A stretch of 6,508 bases of DNA from an uncultured Candidatus Saccharibacteria bacterium (GCA_946886435.1 CAMPIR010000044.1:1-6508); one strand, 5' to 3'. Shown: positions 1 through 6,404, counted from the first letter of the stretch. Numbers and translations: made by a program. Notes: generated by a model not told the origin, from the sequence alone.

Positions 1-1
1 C

Positions 2-868
2 TCGTACTTTGGGATTGCTGGGCTCGATACCTACAGCTTTAGTATCAAGTCCGCTACCGAAATCGAAAGGTTCAAAAAGCACCTCCATGACGAACTCACG
101 AGCGAGCAACGTCTGGACAAGAACTACATCATCGTCGGCGCGGGACCAACCGGTGTCGAGCTAGCCGCTTCATTGACCGGTTACCTGAGACGGATCGGTA
201 AACGTCACATGGTGAAGAACTCCCGCATACGACTATCTCTCGTTGAGGCCGCGCCCCGGGTGTTGCCACGTATGAGTGAGCGCTCGAGCGCCCTGATCAC
301 AAAGCAACTTAAAAAGGTCGGTGTTACCGTAATGACCGGCAAAAAAGTCGAGTCAGAAGATGATGACAGCATCATCATCAGTGGTACGGATATTCCGAGC
401 AAGACTGTGGTCTGGACCTCGGGCGTAGCGAACCATCCGTTTTTTGCAGAGCATAGCGATATCTTTAAGCTCGCACCAAACGGGCGCGTAGAGGTTGATT
501 CGCACCTCAGGGTTGATAAACACATTTATGTTATCGGAGACAACGCGAATACGCCCTACACTGGGCTGGCGCAGACGGCGATACATGATGCTCATTTTGT
601 CGCCAAGGCTATCCGTGCAGATGTACGTAACCAACCACTACCAGAGTATAGGCCACGTAAACAGCCAGTTGTCGTGCCAGTTGGAGAAAACTGGGCATTG
701 TTCGAATATGGTCCTCTGCGTTTTTCAGGCTGGTTGGGTTCGCTCGTGCTACGGGCAGCTCATCTTATGGGTTACCTCGATTTTTTTCCAGCCACGACCG
801 CAGCGAGGATCTGGTTATCCAGTGATGAGCATGACGAGGCATGTTTCGTCTGTAAATACCGCTTCTGA
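2..868 (+). CDS. NDH-2-like FAD/NAD(P)-dependent oxidoreductase (3' part, 5' truncated by window edge)
   Basis: Flavoprotein of the pyridine-nucleotide-disulphide oxidoreductase fold, most like type II NADH dehydrogenase, which passes electrons from NADH to quinone at the inner face of the membrane without pumping protons. The frame is open from base 2, so the start and the first FAD-binding Rossmann motif lie outside the window; 288 residues are visible. The second dinucleotide-binding motif YIIVGAGPTGVE is at visible residues 42-53, and the FAD-contacting VIGDNANTPY with the following LAQTA is at about 177-192. NDH-2 enzymes usually have a second Gln a few residues after AQ.A; here the stretch reads AQTAIHDA. 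The C-terminal part (about 240-270) has an aromatic/aliphatic stretch that could form the membrane-contacting helix of the family. The protein ends with a CFVC pair. The TTG at 173 is only an internal codon. Fold call is firm; the exact acceptor (quinone or other) is inferred. Confidence 0.85.
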   Translation, partial: SYFGIAGLDTYSFSIKSATEIERFKKHLHDELTSEQRLDKNYIIVGAGPTGVELAASLTGYLRRIGKRHMVKNSRIRLSLVEAAPRVLPRMSERSSALITKQLKKVGVTVMTGKKVESEDDDSIIISGTDIPSKTVVWTSGVANHPFFAEHSDIFKLAPNGRVEVDSHLRVDKHIYVIGDNANTPYTGLAQTAIHDAHFVAKAIRADVRNQPLPEYRPRKQPVVVPVGENWALFEYGPLRFSGWLGSLVLRAAHLMGYLDFFPATTAARIWLSSDEHDEACFVCKYRF

Positions 869-878
869 CCCCTGAAGC

Positions 879-907
879 TTGTTTTTGAATCGGCGCCTCG
901 ATATACT
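879..907 (+). promoter_or_regulatory. Candidate sigma70-type promoter of the glucan operon
   Basis: TTGTTT (879-884) and TATACT (902-907) are separated by 17 bases, the optimal spacing for a housekeeping sigma factor. The -10 box matches 5 of 6 consensus bases; the -35 box matches only its TTG. The expected transcript start is near 914, giving a leader of about 50 bases before the glycosyltransferase ATG at 966. It sits in the only gap on the + strand, just after the upstream oxidoreductase stop, where an operon promoter is expected. Read-through from the upstream gene cannot be excluded because no clear terminator follows 868. Confidence 0.45.
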
Positions 908-924
908 AAAGCGTAAGCATAAAC

Positions 925-969
925 ATGAGTGGGGGTGGGCGCGAAGAGTATTCGTGTGGTACAAAATGA
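925..969 (+). other. Possible 14-codon leader ORF overlapping the glycosyltransferase start (ATGA)
   Basis: An ATG at 925 opens a 14-residue frame (MSGGGREEYSCGTK) whose TGA stop (967-969) overlaps the ATG of the glycosyltransferase (966-968) in an ATGA. This is the same coupling geometry as two other junctions in the operon. No convincing Shine-Dalgarno precedes the ATG, so it may be chance. If translated, it could deliver ribosomes to the next gene, whose own ribosome-binding site is weak. A short hairpin (940-956) lies inside it. Confidence 0.25.
940..956 (+). promoter_or_regulatory. Small leader hairpin upstream of the glycosyltransferase
   Basis: CGCGAA (940-945) can pair with TTCGTG (951-956), with one G-U pair, around a 5-base loop. 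The purine-rich GAAGAG (943-948), the only Shine-Dalgarno-like stretch near this start, would be partly in the stem and loop. The stem is short and its role is inference. Confidence 0.25.
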
Positions 970-2141
970 AAATATTGATGCTCGGCTGGGAGCTTCCTCC
1001 CTATAACAGCGGCGGATTAGGCGTCGCCTGTTATCATCTCGCGAAAGCTCTTGCTGCCGAGGGCGCTGATATCGACTTCATCCTTCCACCGAGTGCTCAG
1101 TATGATGAGCCCGGTTTCATGAACGTTCTAAGGCCAACGTCTACCGCCAAGACGTATTCTTTCACACCCGGACACAACCCGTACACCGATGATCTCGTCA
1201 CGGTACGTGAGCTCCAGGTCGAATACGAACGGTTCGTTGAGGAATACGTCACGGTCAACAAACCGGCTGTCATTCACGCGAATGATTGGTTGACTCTGGG
1301 TGCTGGCTTACGAGCCAAAGAACGCACTGGCGTTCCCCTGATTGCGCACGTTCACGCCACCGAGTTCGATCGTTCTGGCGGTAGTCATGGCAATCCGATG
1401 ATTCATGAGATCGAAGAACAGGGATTGTTAATGGCTGATCATATCGTTGCCGTCAGTAACGCGACTAAACAGACGATCATCAAGCGCTACGGTATACCGG
1501 CGGACAAGATCGAGGTGATCCACAACAGCTCAGAGGCTATGGTGCCGCATACGACGGAAATGATCCAGTACCGTTATATCGAGAGTCTCAAGAGTGAAGG
1601 TTACATCATCGTGACGACTATCGGTCGTCTGACAGTGCAAAAAGGCCTCACATATTTCTTGCATGCGGCCGCGGCAGCCCATAAGAAATATGAACGTTTC
1701 GTGTTTGTAATTTGCGGAGACGGCGAGCAACGAGGCGAACTCATACAGCTTAGTGCGGACCTCGGTATAGCTGACTCGGTGCTTTTTACTGGTTTTGTTC
1801 GCGGAAAAGCCTGGCGGGATATGTACAATCTCGCAGATGTTTTCGTCATGAGTTCTGTCAGTGAGCCGTTTGGGCTAACCGCACTCGAAGCGGCTCAGCA
1901 CGATACTGCGATAACGCTGACTCGTCAGTCGGGAGCAAGTGAAGTGATTCGCCACACATTGAACTATGATTACTGGGACGTCGATCGGCTAGCTGATCAG
2001 CTGGTTAACCTGGCACTATCCCCTTCGCTGCGCCAGGATCTCTCGGAAAACGTCCGCCGTGAAGTTAGCCTGCTCTCTTGGAAGCGTGTTGCGGAGCAGT
2101 TCATGAATCGTTACAGCACCCTCAAAAAGGTTAGCGCATGA
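966..2141 (+). CDS. GT4/GT5-like glycosyltransferase, probable glycogen (alpha-glucan) synthase
   Basis: A GT-B fold retaining glycosyltransferase of 391 residues, probably transferring glucose from a nucleotide sugar to an alpha-1,4-glucan in the cytoplasm. Seen in the sequence: the N-terminal MKILMLGWELPPYNSGGLG with a glycine-rich acceptor/donor loop (residues 1-19), IHANDW (103-108) as in glycogen synthases, the start of the C-terminal Rossmann domain TIGRLTVQKG with R221 and K226 for the donor phosphates, CGDGE (250-254), and the E-x7-E signature SEPFGLTALEA with E300 and E308. FWDVD-like YWDVD (336-340) resembles synthases found beside GH57 amylases. I chose the ATG at 966 because it opens directly at the conserved MKILMLGWE. 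The same frame extends upstream to a TTG at 879, but that would overlap the promoter; a GTG at 954 with GAAGAG in front is a possible alternative adding four residues. The stop overlaps the GH57 start (ATGA). Exact donor and polymer are inferred from family and neighbours. Confidence 0.85.
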   Translation: MKILMLGWELPPYNSGGLGVACYHLAKALAAEGADIDFILPPSAQYDEPGFMNVLRPTSTAKTYSFTPGHNPYTDDLVTVRELQVEYERFVEEYVTVNKPAVIHANDWLTLGAGLRAKERTGVPLIAHVHATEFDRSGGSHGNPMIHEIEEQGLLMADHIVAVSNATKQTIIKRYGIPADKIEVIHNSSEAMVPHTTEMIQYRYIESLKSEGYIIVTTIGRLTVQKGLTYFLHAAAAAHKKYERFVFVICGDGEQRGELIQLSADLGIADSVLFTGFVRGKAWRDMYNLADVFVMSSVSEPFGLTALEAAQHDTAITLTRQSGASEVIRHTLNYDYWDVDRLADQLVNLALSPSLRQDLSENVRREVSLLSWKRVAEQFMNRYSTLKKVSA

Positions 2142-3352
2142 GTGGGCGGTCAATCATGCTCTATCTGCACGTTCATCAGCCCGATCGTGTGAGCCCCTAT
2201 AGCGCTTTCGATATCGGTACGCGCCATGACTATTTCCGCGATGATGACGCCGTCAGTAACGAGGCGATATTTCGTAAAGTAGCCGAGAAGTCCTACCTAC
2301 CAACCAACCGCATGCTCCTTGAGCTACTCAACACCCAGCCAAAGTTCTCACTATCACTCAGTCTTACTGGAACATTCCTCGAGCAATGCGAACGTTGGGG
2401 CGCGGACGTGCTTCGAAGTTTTCAGCAGCTCGTTGCGACCGGTCGTGTCGAGATCGTGGCCGAAACGTATCATCATAGCTTGGCATTTTTCTATAGTCGG
2501 TTTGAGTTCGAAAAGCAGGTTTTGATGCACCGCGAGAAGGTTCAAGCCCTGTTTGGCGTAAAACCCCGGGTGTTCCGCAACACCGAGCTGGCGTACAACA
2601 ACGACCTGGCGCAATGGGCCGACGAGGCTGGTTACGCAGCTGTGATCGCCGAAGGTTGGGATGAGGTGCTCGGTTGGCGCAGCCCAAACTATGTCTACCG
2701 TCCGGTTCGCAGCTCACGAACCAGACTGCTACTGAAAAATTACCGCCTGAGTGACGATATTGCGTTTCGTTTCTCGAACCAACACTGGGCTCAGTGGCCG
2801 CTGACTTCTGAAAAATATATCGGCTGGCTCGATGCTATTGATGAGCGTGAGCCGCTGATCAACCTCTGTATGGACTATGAAACATTTGGAGAACACCAAT
2901 GGAAAGAACATGGAATCTTTGACTTTATGCGCTCGTGGATCCCTACGTGGCTTGAGAATGATGATCACCAGTTCGTGACCGCAACTGAGGCGGCTCTCGG
3001 TAATGAGCCTGTTGATGAGGTATCGGTTGAGCGAACTGTCACGTGGGCTGATACAGAACGTGACCTCAGCGCCTGGCTGGGCAATAGCATGCAGCAAGAA
3101 GCCCTGCGTCACCTCTACAGCCTAGAGGAAGATGTTTTGCGCACTCACGACCTCCAGCTGATTGATGATTGGCGCAAACTGCAGACATCCGACCATGTTT
3201 ACTACATGTGTACCAAATGGTTTACTGATGGTGACGTTCATGCTTATTTCAGTCCGTATAGCTCGCCGTATGATGCCTTTATCTACTTTATGAACGCCGT
3301 GCGTGACCTACGTTTCCGTTTGATGATCGCTAATTCGCAGGAGGATAACTAA
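2138..3352 (+). CDS. GH57 family alpha-amylase-type glucanase
   Basis: A retaining glycoside hydrolase of family 57 (404 residues), with a (beta/alpha)7 barrel acting on alpha-glucans. All conserved regions are visible: LHVHQP (10-15), ETYHHS (109-114), FRNTELAYNN (146-155) with the expected nucleophile E150, MDYETFGEH (245-253) with the expected acid/base D246, and the late TWADTERDLSAWLGN (302-316). The C-terminal YYMCTKWFTDGDVH (355-368) also matches the group of GH57 amylases encoded next to GT4 synthases. There is no signal peptide, so it should act in the cytoplasm. Translation is coupled to the upstream synthase by ATGA, with AAAAAGG (2124-2130) seven bases before the ATG. Many members of this subgroup are called alpha-amylase without biochemical proof; branching, debranching or glucanotransferase activity is possible. 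Family assignment is firm, substrate specificity is not. Confidence 0.93.
   Translation: MSGRSIMLYLHVHQPDRVSPYSAFDIGTRHDYFRDDDAVSNEAIFRKVAEKSYLPTNRMLLELLNTQPKFSLSLSLTGTFLEQCERWGADVLRSFQQLVATGRVEIVAETYHHSLAFFYSRFEFEKQVLMHREKVQALFGVKPRVFRNTELAYNNDLAQWADEAGYAAVIAEGWDEVLGWRSPNYVYRPVRSSRTRLLLKNYRLSDDIAFRFSNQHWAQWPLTSEKYIGWLDAIDEREPLINLCMDYETFGEHQWKEHGIFDFMRSWIPTWLENDDHQFVTATEAALGNEPVDEVSVERTVTWADTERDLSAWLGNSMQQEALRHLYSLEEDVLRTHDLQLIDDWRKLQTSDHVYYMCTKWFTDGDVHAYFSPYSSPYDAFIYFMNAVRDLRFRLMIANSQEDN
3339..3344 (+). promoter_or_regulatory. Strong Shine-Dalgarno of the GH15 gene
   Basis: A perfect AGGAGG lies 9 bases before the ATG at 3354, within the last codons of the GH57 gene. It is the best ribosome-binding site in the window and fixes the GH15 start. 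The other internal junctions rely on ATGA overlaps with weaker purine-rich sites. Confidence 0.85.
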
Positions 3353-3353
3353 C

Positions 3354-5291
3354 ATGTCTCGACCGATCGTACTTAGTAATGGTCATATGCACGTCGGCCT
3401 CAATACCTTCGGTCTCGTCCATGACTTTTATTTTCCGTACGTTGGTCAAGAAAATCACGCTGCAGCAAAGCATCTTCGTCACCGCATCGGTATTTATGTA
3501 GACGGACAATTTAGCTGGCTTGACGACGGTTCGTGGCAGTTCAAACTGGACTACTACGGCGACGTTCTTGTTTCGCGGATCATCACGACAAACCAAAACT
3601 TGCAGGTAAGACTTGAGTTCGATGACGCCGTTGATAGTGATCTGAATGCGTTTATGCGCAATATCCATGTCATCAACATGGCAAACGAAGTCAGAGATAT
3701 TAAGCTCTTTATGCATCAGGTTTTTGTCATCAGCGACTCAAACGCGAGCGATACAGTACAGTATGTGCCTGGTGATGAGTCATATATCATGCACTACAAG
3801 GGTCACCGAGTGTTCTTGGTTAACGGTGCTTACGATGACGGGTCTGCGTTTGATGACTATAGCGTCGGTATATTTGGCCGCGAAGGAAAAGAAGGCACCT
3901 TCCGAGACGCAGAAGACGGCGAGTTAATGAAAAATAACGTCGAGCACGGAATGGTGGACTCGGTTATGGGCTTTACGCTGACCGTTAAAGCAAACAGCTC
4001 ACGACGGGTACACTACTGGATAAGCGCCGGGAGATCAGAGCGCGAAGCAAAGCGGATCAACGATACCATTAAACAAAATGGCTTGCTCCATCATGTGCTC
4101 GCGACAGCCAACTGGTGGTCAAACTGGATAAAACCAGCTAAACAGTTAGCAGAAAAATTGCCCGAAGAGTACCGCGATAGCTTTATCCGATCATCACTTA
4201 TCGTCAAATCACAGATCGACTCGCACGGAGCAGTTATAGCTAGCACCGATACGACCATGCTTAACTACTCGCGTGATGCCTATGCGTATTGTTGGCCGCG
4301 TGACGCCGCCTATGTGCTCTGGCCGCTGCTTCGGATCGGTTACACCGAAGAACTACTGCGATTTTTTGCTTTTGCCCGGCGCGGACTGGATGATGGTGGC
4401 TATCTCGGCCACAAATACCAAGCGGATGGTTCCCTTGGGCCCTCATGGCATCCCTACATCCAACCGAACGGCGACGAAGCACCACCGATCCAGACCGATG
4501 AGACTGCGGGCGTATTGTTCCTGTTCGGTCAGTACTACCGCAAGCACCCTGAGCCAGAGCTGTTGACGAGTTTCTACGCGACGCTCGTAGAGCCGATGGC
4601 TAACTTTCTAAGTAGCTATGTCGACGAAGATGGCTTGCCTCTTCCGTCCTATGACTTGTGGGAAGAAAAATACTTAACAACCACCTACACGACGGCACTT
4701 ACATACGGCGCCCTGCTCGAAGCTGCCGGGCTCGCTGAGCTCGCGGATGACGACGCAAGCGCTATCCGATGGCGAACTGCTGCGGAGCAAATGGTGTCGC
4801 ATGTAGATACGTTCTATAACAGCGAGCGTAAGTATTTCTATAAAGGCTTTGTATCTGTCGATGGTGTTCGTACCTATGACTCGACGATCGATAGTTCGAG
4901 CTTGTTCGGAGCGTTCATGTTTGGCTTTATGCGTGGCGATGATAGCCGGATGAACGAAGCTCACGAAACACTAAAAAGTACGCTCCTTAGCGATGGGGCA
5001 CGCGTTATTCGCTACGAAGACGACAACTACTGTCGTCGTGATGGTGAACCGAGCAATCCATGGCCGGTCACGTCGCTATGGCTTGCTCAGTTTGAACTCG
5101 AGCTTGGTAACGAGGAACAAACCAAAGAGATCCTTGACTGGGTTAACTCATGTATGTTCTCGACCGGCGTCATAGCCGAACAATACGGCAAAAATAACGA
5201 TCCGCTTTCAGTTGCTCCGCTCACCTGGTCGCACGCCGAGTACCTGAATGTTCTGCTGGATATGATAACCGACAAAGAGAGCGAGAGATGA
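3354..5291 (+). CDS. GH15 glucoamylase-type glycoside hydrolase
   Basis: An inverting exo-hydrolase of family 15 (645 residues), expected to release glucose from alpha-glucan ends. Layout: N-terminal beta-sandwich domain (about 1-250, with GLNTFGLVHDFYFPYVGQ at 15-32 and the conserved FRDAEDGEL), then a catalytic (alpha/alpha)6 barrel. Catalytic-site motifs: YAYCWPRDA (310-318), QTDET (380-384) with the likely general acid E383, and GVIAEQY with the likely general base E609, followed by PLTWSHAEY near the C-terminus. Length and domain order fit bacterial and archaeal GH15 enzymes. No signal peptide or transmembrane segment is seen, so a cytoplasmic role in storage-glucan use is inferred. Start is set by the AGGAGG; there is a 1-nt gap from GH57, and the stop overlaps the next gene (ATGA). 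GH15 also contains trehalases, dextranases and isomaltose-type hydrolases, so glucoamylase is the best guess rather than proven. Confidence 0.93.
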   Translation: MSRPIVLSNGHMHVGLNTFGLVHDFYFPYVGQENHAAAKHLRHRIGIYVDGQFSWLDDGSWQFKLDYYGDVLVSRIITTNQNLQVRLEFDDAVDSDLNAFMRNIHVINMANEVRDIKLFMHQVFVISDSNASDTVQYVPGDESYIMHYKGHRVFLVNGAYDDGSAFDDYSVGIFGREGKEGTFRDAEDGELMKNNVEHGMVDSVMGFTLTVKANSSRRVHYWISAGRSEREAKRINDTIKQNGLLHHVLATANWWSNWIKPAKQLAEKLPEEYRDSFIRSSLIVKSQIDSHGAVIASTDTTMLNYSRDAYAYCWPRDAAYVLWPLLRIGYTEELLRFFAFARRGLDDGGYLGHKYQADGSLGPSWHPYIQPNGDEAPPIQTDETAGVLFLFGQYYRKHPEPELLTSFYATLVEPMANFLSSYVDEDGLPLPSYDLWEEKYLTTTYTTALTYGALLEAAGLAELADDDASAIRWRTAAEQMVSHVDTFYNSERKYFYKGFVSVDGVRTYDSTIDSSSLFGAFMFGFMRGDDSRMNEAHETLKSTLLSDGARVIRYEDDNYCRRDGEPSNPWPVTSLWLAQFELELGNEEQTKEILDWVNSCMFSTGVIAEQYGKNNDPLSVAPLTWSHAEYLNVLLDMITDKESER

Positions 5292-5998
5292 CTTTACTGA
5301 GTGGTTTTTCCAAAGTTTTTGGTAGTCAAGCGGCGATATACAAATACTTTGCCAACAAATATGACCTGGTGTACTTTGGCCGCCTTCACCAGCAGGACGA
5401 CGATCAGCGGATCGTTCGAGGCATAACCGTCTCTGCTCAGCACAGTGATGAACACTACTGCGTCGGCACGGTTCACGGGTATGATGTCGTTCTCCTCAAA
5501 CGAACTGATAGTCTATCGATGATGAACTCCTCGAAAGTCGAGAAATACACATGGGTGATCATGCAGTTCGATCTCCATGCAAACTACGACCTTCCACATG
5601 TGTTTTTGGACGGCGGTCATCATAACGAGGCGTTTTACCAGACATTATTTATCAAGTTCGCTCGGCTCATGAAAGTTGATCGATCGCTTTTCGGTGAAGA
5701 TATGTCAGCATTTACGACCCGTTTTACTGCATACACCCCGCCGGATTCACTTGATGACCTGCCCGTGCTGCTCGCCGGTGAAGTCGGGACGACGATGGCA
5801 CATCATTTTGCACATCTTGATTTTGAATGGTTCCAGGACCGTCTGATCGTCTATAGTACTGGTCATATGCCAACCAAACATCTACTGGAGCACATGCTTC
5901 GTGCTGGCCTATGGATGGCACGAGTACTCGACGAATCTAGCCAACAAAAAATACCCGCTCAGCATGGAGCGGGTATCGTAGGAGAGGCAAAAAACTAG
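5288..5998 (+). CDS. Unrecognised protein translationally coupled to the GH15 gene
   Basis: I do not recognise this 236-residue protein. It starts at an ATG overlapping the GH15 stop (ATGA), preceded by a purine-rich AAAGAGAGCGAGAG stretch, so it is very likely the fourth gene of the glucan operon. It has no signal peptide and no convincing membrane helix. Visible features: alternating beta-like segments (RIVRGITVSA 41-50, YDVVLLKRTD 65-74, TWVIMQFDL 88-96), an LPHVFLDGGHHNEAF stretch (102-116), FTTRFTAYTPPD (142-153), and FEWFQDRLIVYS (179-190) followed by an amphipathic C-terminal helix. It holds 15 histidines, including GGHH (109-112) and AHHFAH (171-176), a high share. The order of strands loosely recalls small uncharacterised bacterial alpha/beta proteins, but that is an impression only. 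The last 15 residues are encoded by the opposite strand's terminator. Function unknown; a glucan-binding, regulatory or metal-binding role is speculation. Confidence 0.85.
   Translation: MTLLSGFSKVFGSQAAIYKYFANKYDLVYFGRLHQQDDDQRIVRGITVSAQHSDEHYCVGTVHGYDVVLLKRTDSLSMMNSSKVEKYTWVIMQFDLHANYDLPHVFLDGGHHNEAFYQTLFIKFARLMKVDRSLFGEDMSAFTTRFTAYTPPDSLDDLPVLLAGEVGTTMAHHFAHLDFEWFQDRLIVYSTGHMPTKHLLEHMLRAGLWMARVLDESSQQKIPAQHGAGIVGEAKN
5946..5976 (-). terminator. Intrinsic terminator of the pspC-rpmG transcript
   Basis: A perfect 10-bp inverted repeat, ATACCCGCTC (5951-5960) and GAGCGGGTAT (5967-5976), encloses a 6-base loop. Read on the - strand, it is followed at once by a run of T (5950-5946), the classic Rho-independent form, and it begins 18 bases after the L33 stop. 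On the + strand it is followed by CGTAGGAG rather than T, so it should act in one direction only. It lies wholly inside the 3' end of the unknown protein gene (codons 222-230). Confidence 0.88.
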
Positions 5999-6204
5999 CT
6001 TTTGCGGGCTTTGACTTCGTTGCGACCAAGGTTCTTCTTGGTTTCAACGTAGAGTTCGTGTTTGCGCGTGACCGGGTCGTATTTTTTCAAGCTGAGTTTC
6101 TCGGTCGTGTTCATCGTGTTTTTGACCGTGTAATAACTACGATGACCAGAGGCCTCGCTAACGAGTCCGACGAGCTTGCGCTTTGATTTGCTGTTCTTTG
6201 CCAC
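5995..6204 (-). CDS. rpmG: Large-subunit ribosomal protein bL33 (cysteine-free form)
   Basis: A small basic protein of the 50S subunit near the E site (69 residues). The core HRSYYTVKNTMNTTEKLSLKKYDP (21-44) followed by VTRKHELYVETK matches bL33. The four cysteines of the zinc-ribbon form are absent: KKYDPVTRKH stands where zinc-binding members have a CxxC, so this is the zinc-independent type, as in E. coli. It is longer than the usual 49-56 residues, with a longer N-terminal lead and a basic C-terminal tail (KNLGRNEVKARKS). The start is GTG at 6204, 4 bases after the PspC stop, with AAAAGG nine bases upstream. It is probably cotranscribed with pspC and ends in an intrinsic terminator. Its TAG stop shares a CTAG palindrome with the stop of the converging + strand gene. 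Confidence 0.93.
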   Translation of the reverse strand: MAKNSKSKRKLVGLVSEASGHRSYYTVKNTMNTTEKLSLKKYDPVTRKHELYVETKKNLGRNEVKARKS

Positions 6205-6208
6205 TTTA

Positions 6209-6403
6209 CTATGCCTTTTCTTTACTTGGTACTACTATCCACATGATGATGTACGGCAGGAGACCCGGGAAGCCACCTGGAAGCAGTAACAGTACCGCTA
6301 TGAGACGTACGATCGTCACATCTATATCAAAATATTCGGCGATACCGCCACAAACACCAGCTATTACGCGTTGATCTGTGCTTCGATACAGTTTCTTGGT
6401 CAT
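6209..6403 (-). CDS. Small PspC-domain membrane protein
   Basis: A 64-residue protein consisting of a single PspC domain. The N-terminus KKLYRSTDQRVIAGVCGGIAEYF (3-25) carries the signature AGVCGG-AEYF, followed by a hydrophobic membrane segment (about 31-58) broken by PGGFPG (42-47) and a short charged tail. PspC in enterobacteria senses envelope stress with PspB and PspA; free-standing small members like this are common in Gram-positive and CPR genomes and their role is poorly known. It starts at ATG 6403, 30 bases after the tRNA, with no good Shine-Dalgarno; AAGGG is 16 bases away, too far. Its stop is 4 bases before the L33 start, so the two form an operon. The ATG lies upstream of the transcript start predicted from the adjoining promoter boxes, see findings. 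Confidence 0.9.
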   Translation of the reverse strand: MTKKLYRSTDQRVIAGVCGGIAEYFDIDVTIVRLIAVLLLLPGGFPGLLPYIIMWIVVPSKEKA

Positions 6404-6404
6404 A

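Noticed and set aside
173..868. Oxidoreductase starting at the TTG at 173
   Set aside because: The same frame is open to base 2 and encodes the GAGPTGVE nucleotide-binding motif upstream, so 173 is an internal leucine codon and the gene is truncated by the window edge.
879..965. 29-codon N-terminal extension of the glycosyltransferase from a TTG at 879
   Set aside because: It is highly basic/aromatic with no family resemblance, would overlap the promoter boxes, and the conserved MKILMLGWE begins exactly at the ATG at 966.
925..2147. CATGAGTGGG shared by the leader ORF start (924-933) and the GH57 start (2137-2146)
   Set aside because: Only ten bases match and the flanks differ; in 6.5 kb such a match around start codons is easily chance, so I do not call it a repeat.
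2364..2717. 117-residue antisense ORF in the GH57 gene
   Set aside because: Arg/Pro-rich low-quality translation complementary to strongly conserved GH57 motifs; no promoter or ribosome-binding site seen.
4261..4566. Overlapping ORFs of 74-97 residues on both strands inside GH15
   Set aside because: They are shadows of the GH15 catalytic domain; compositions are unnatural (Arg/His- or Cys/Ser-rich) and no start signal precedes them.
5987..6005. GCAAAA/TTTTGC hairpin as a + strand terminator
   Set aside because: The stem is short and A-T rich and is followed by GGGCTTTGAC, not a T-run, so it is unlikely to terminate transcription.
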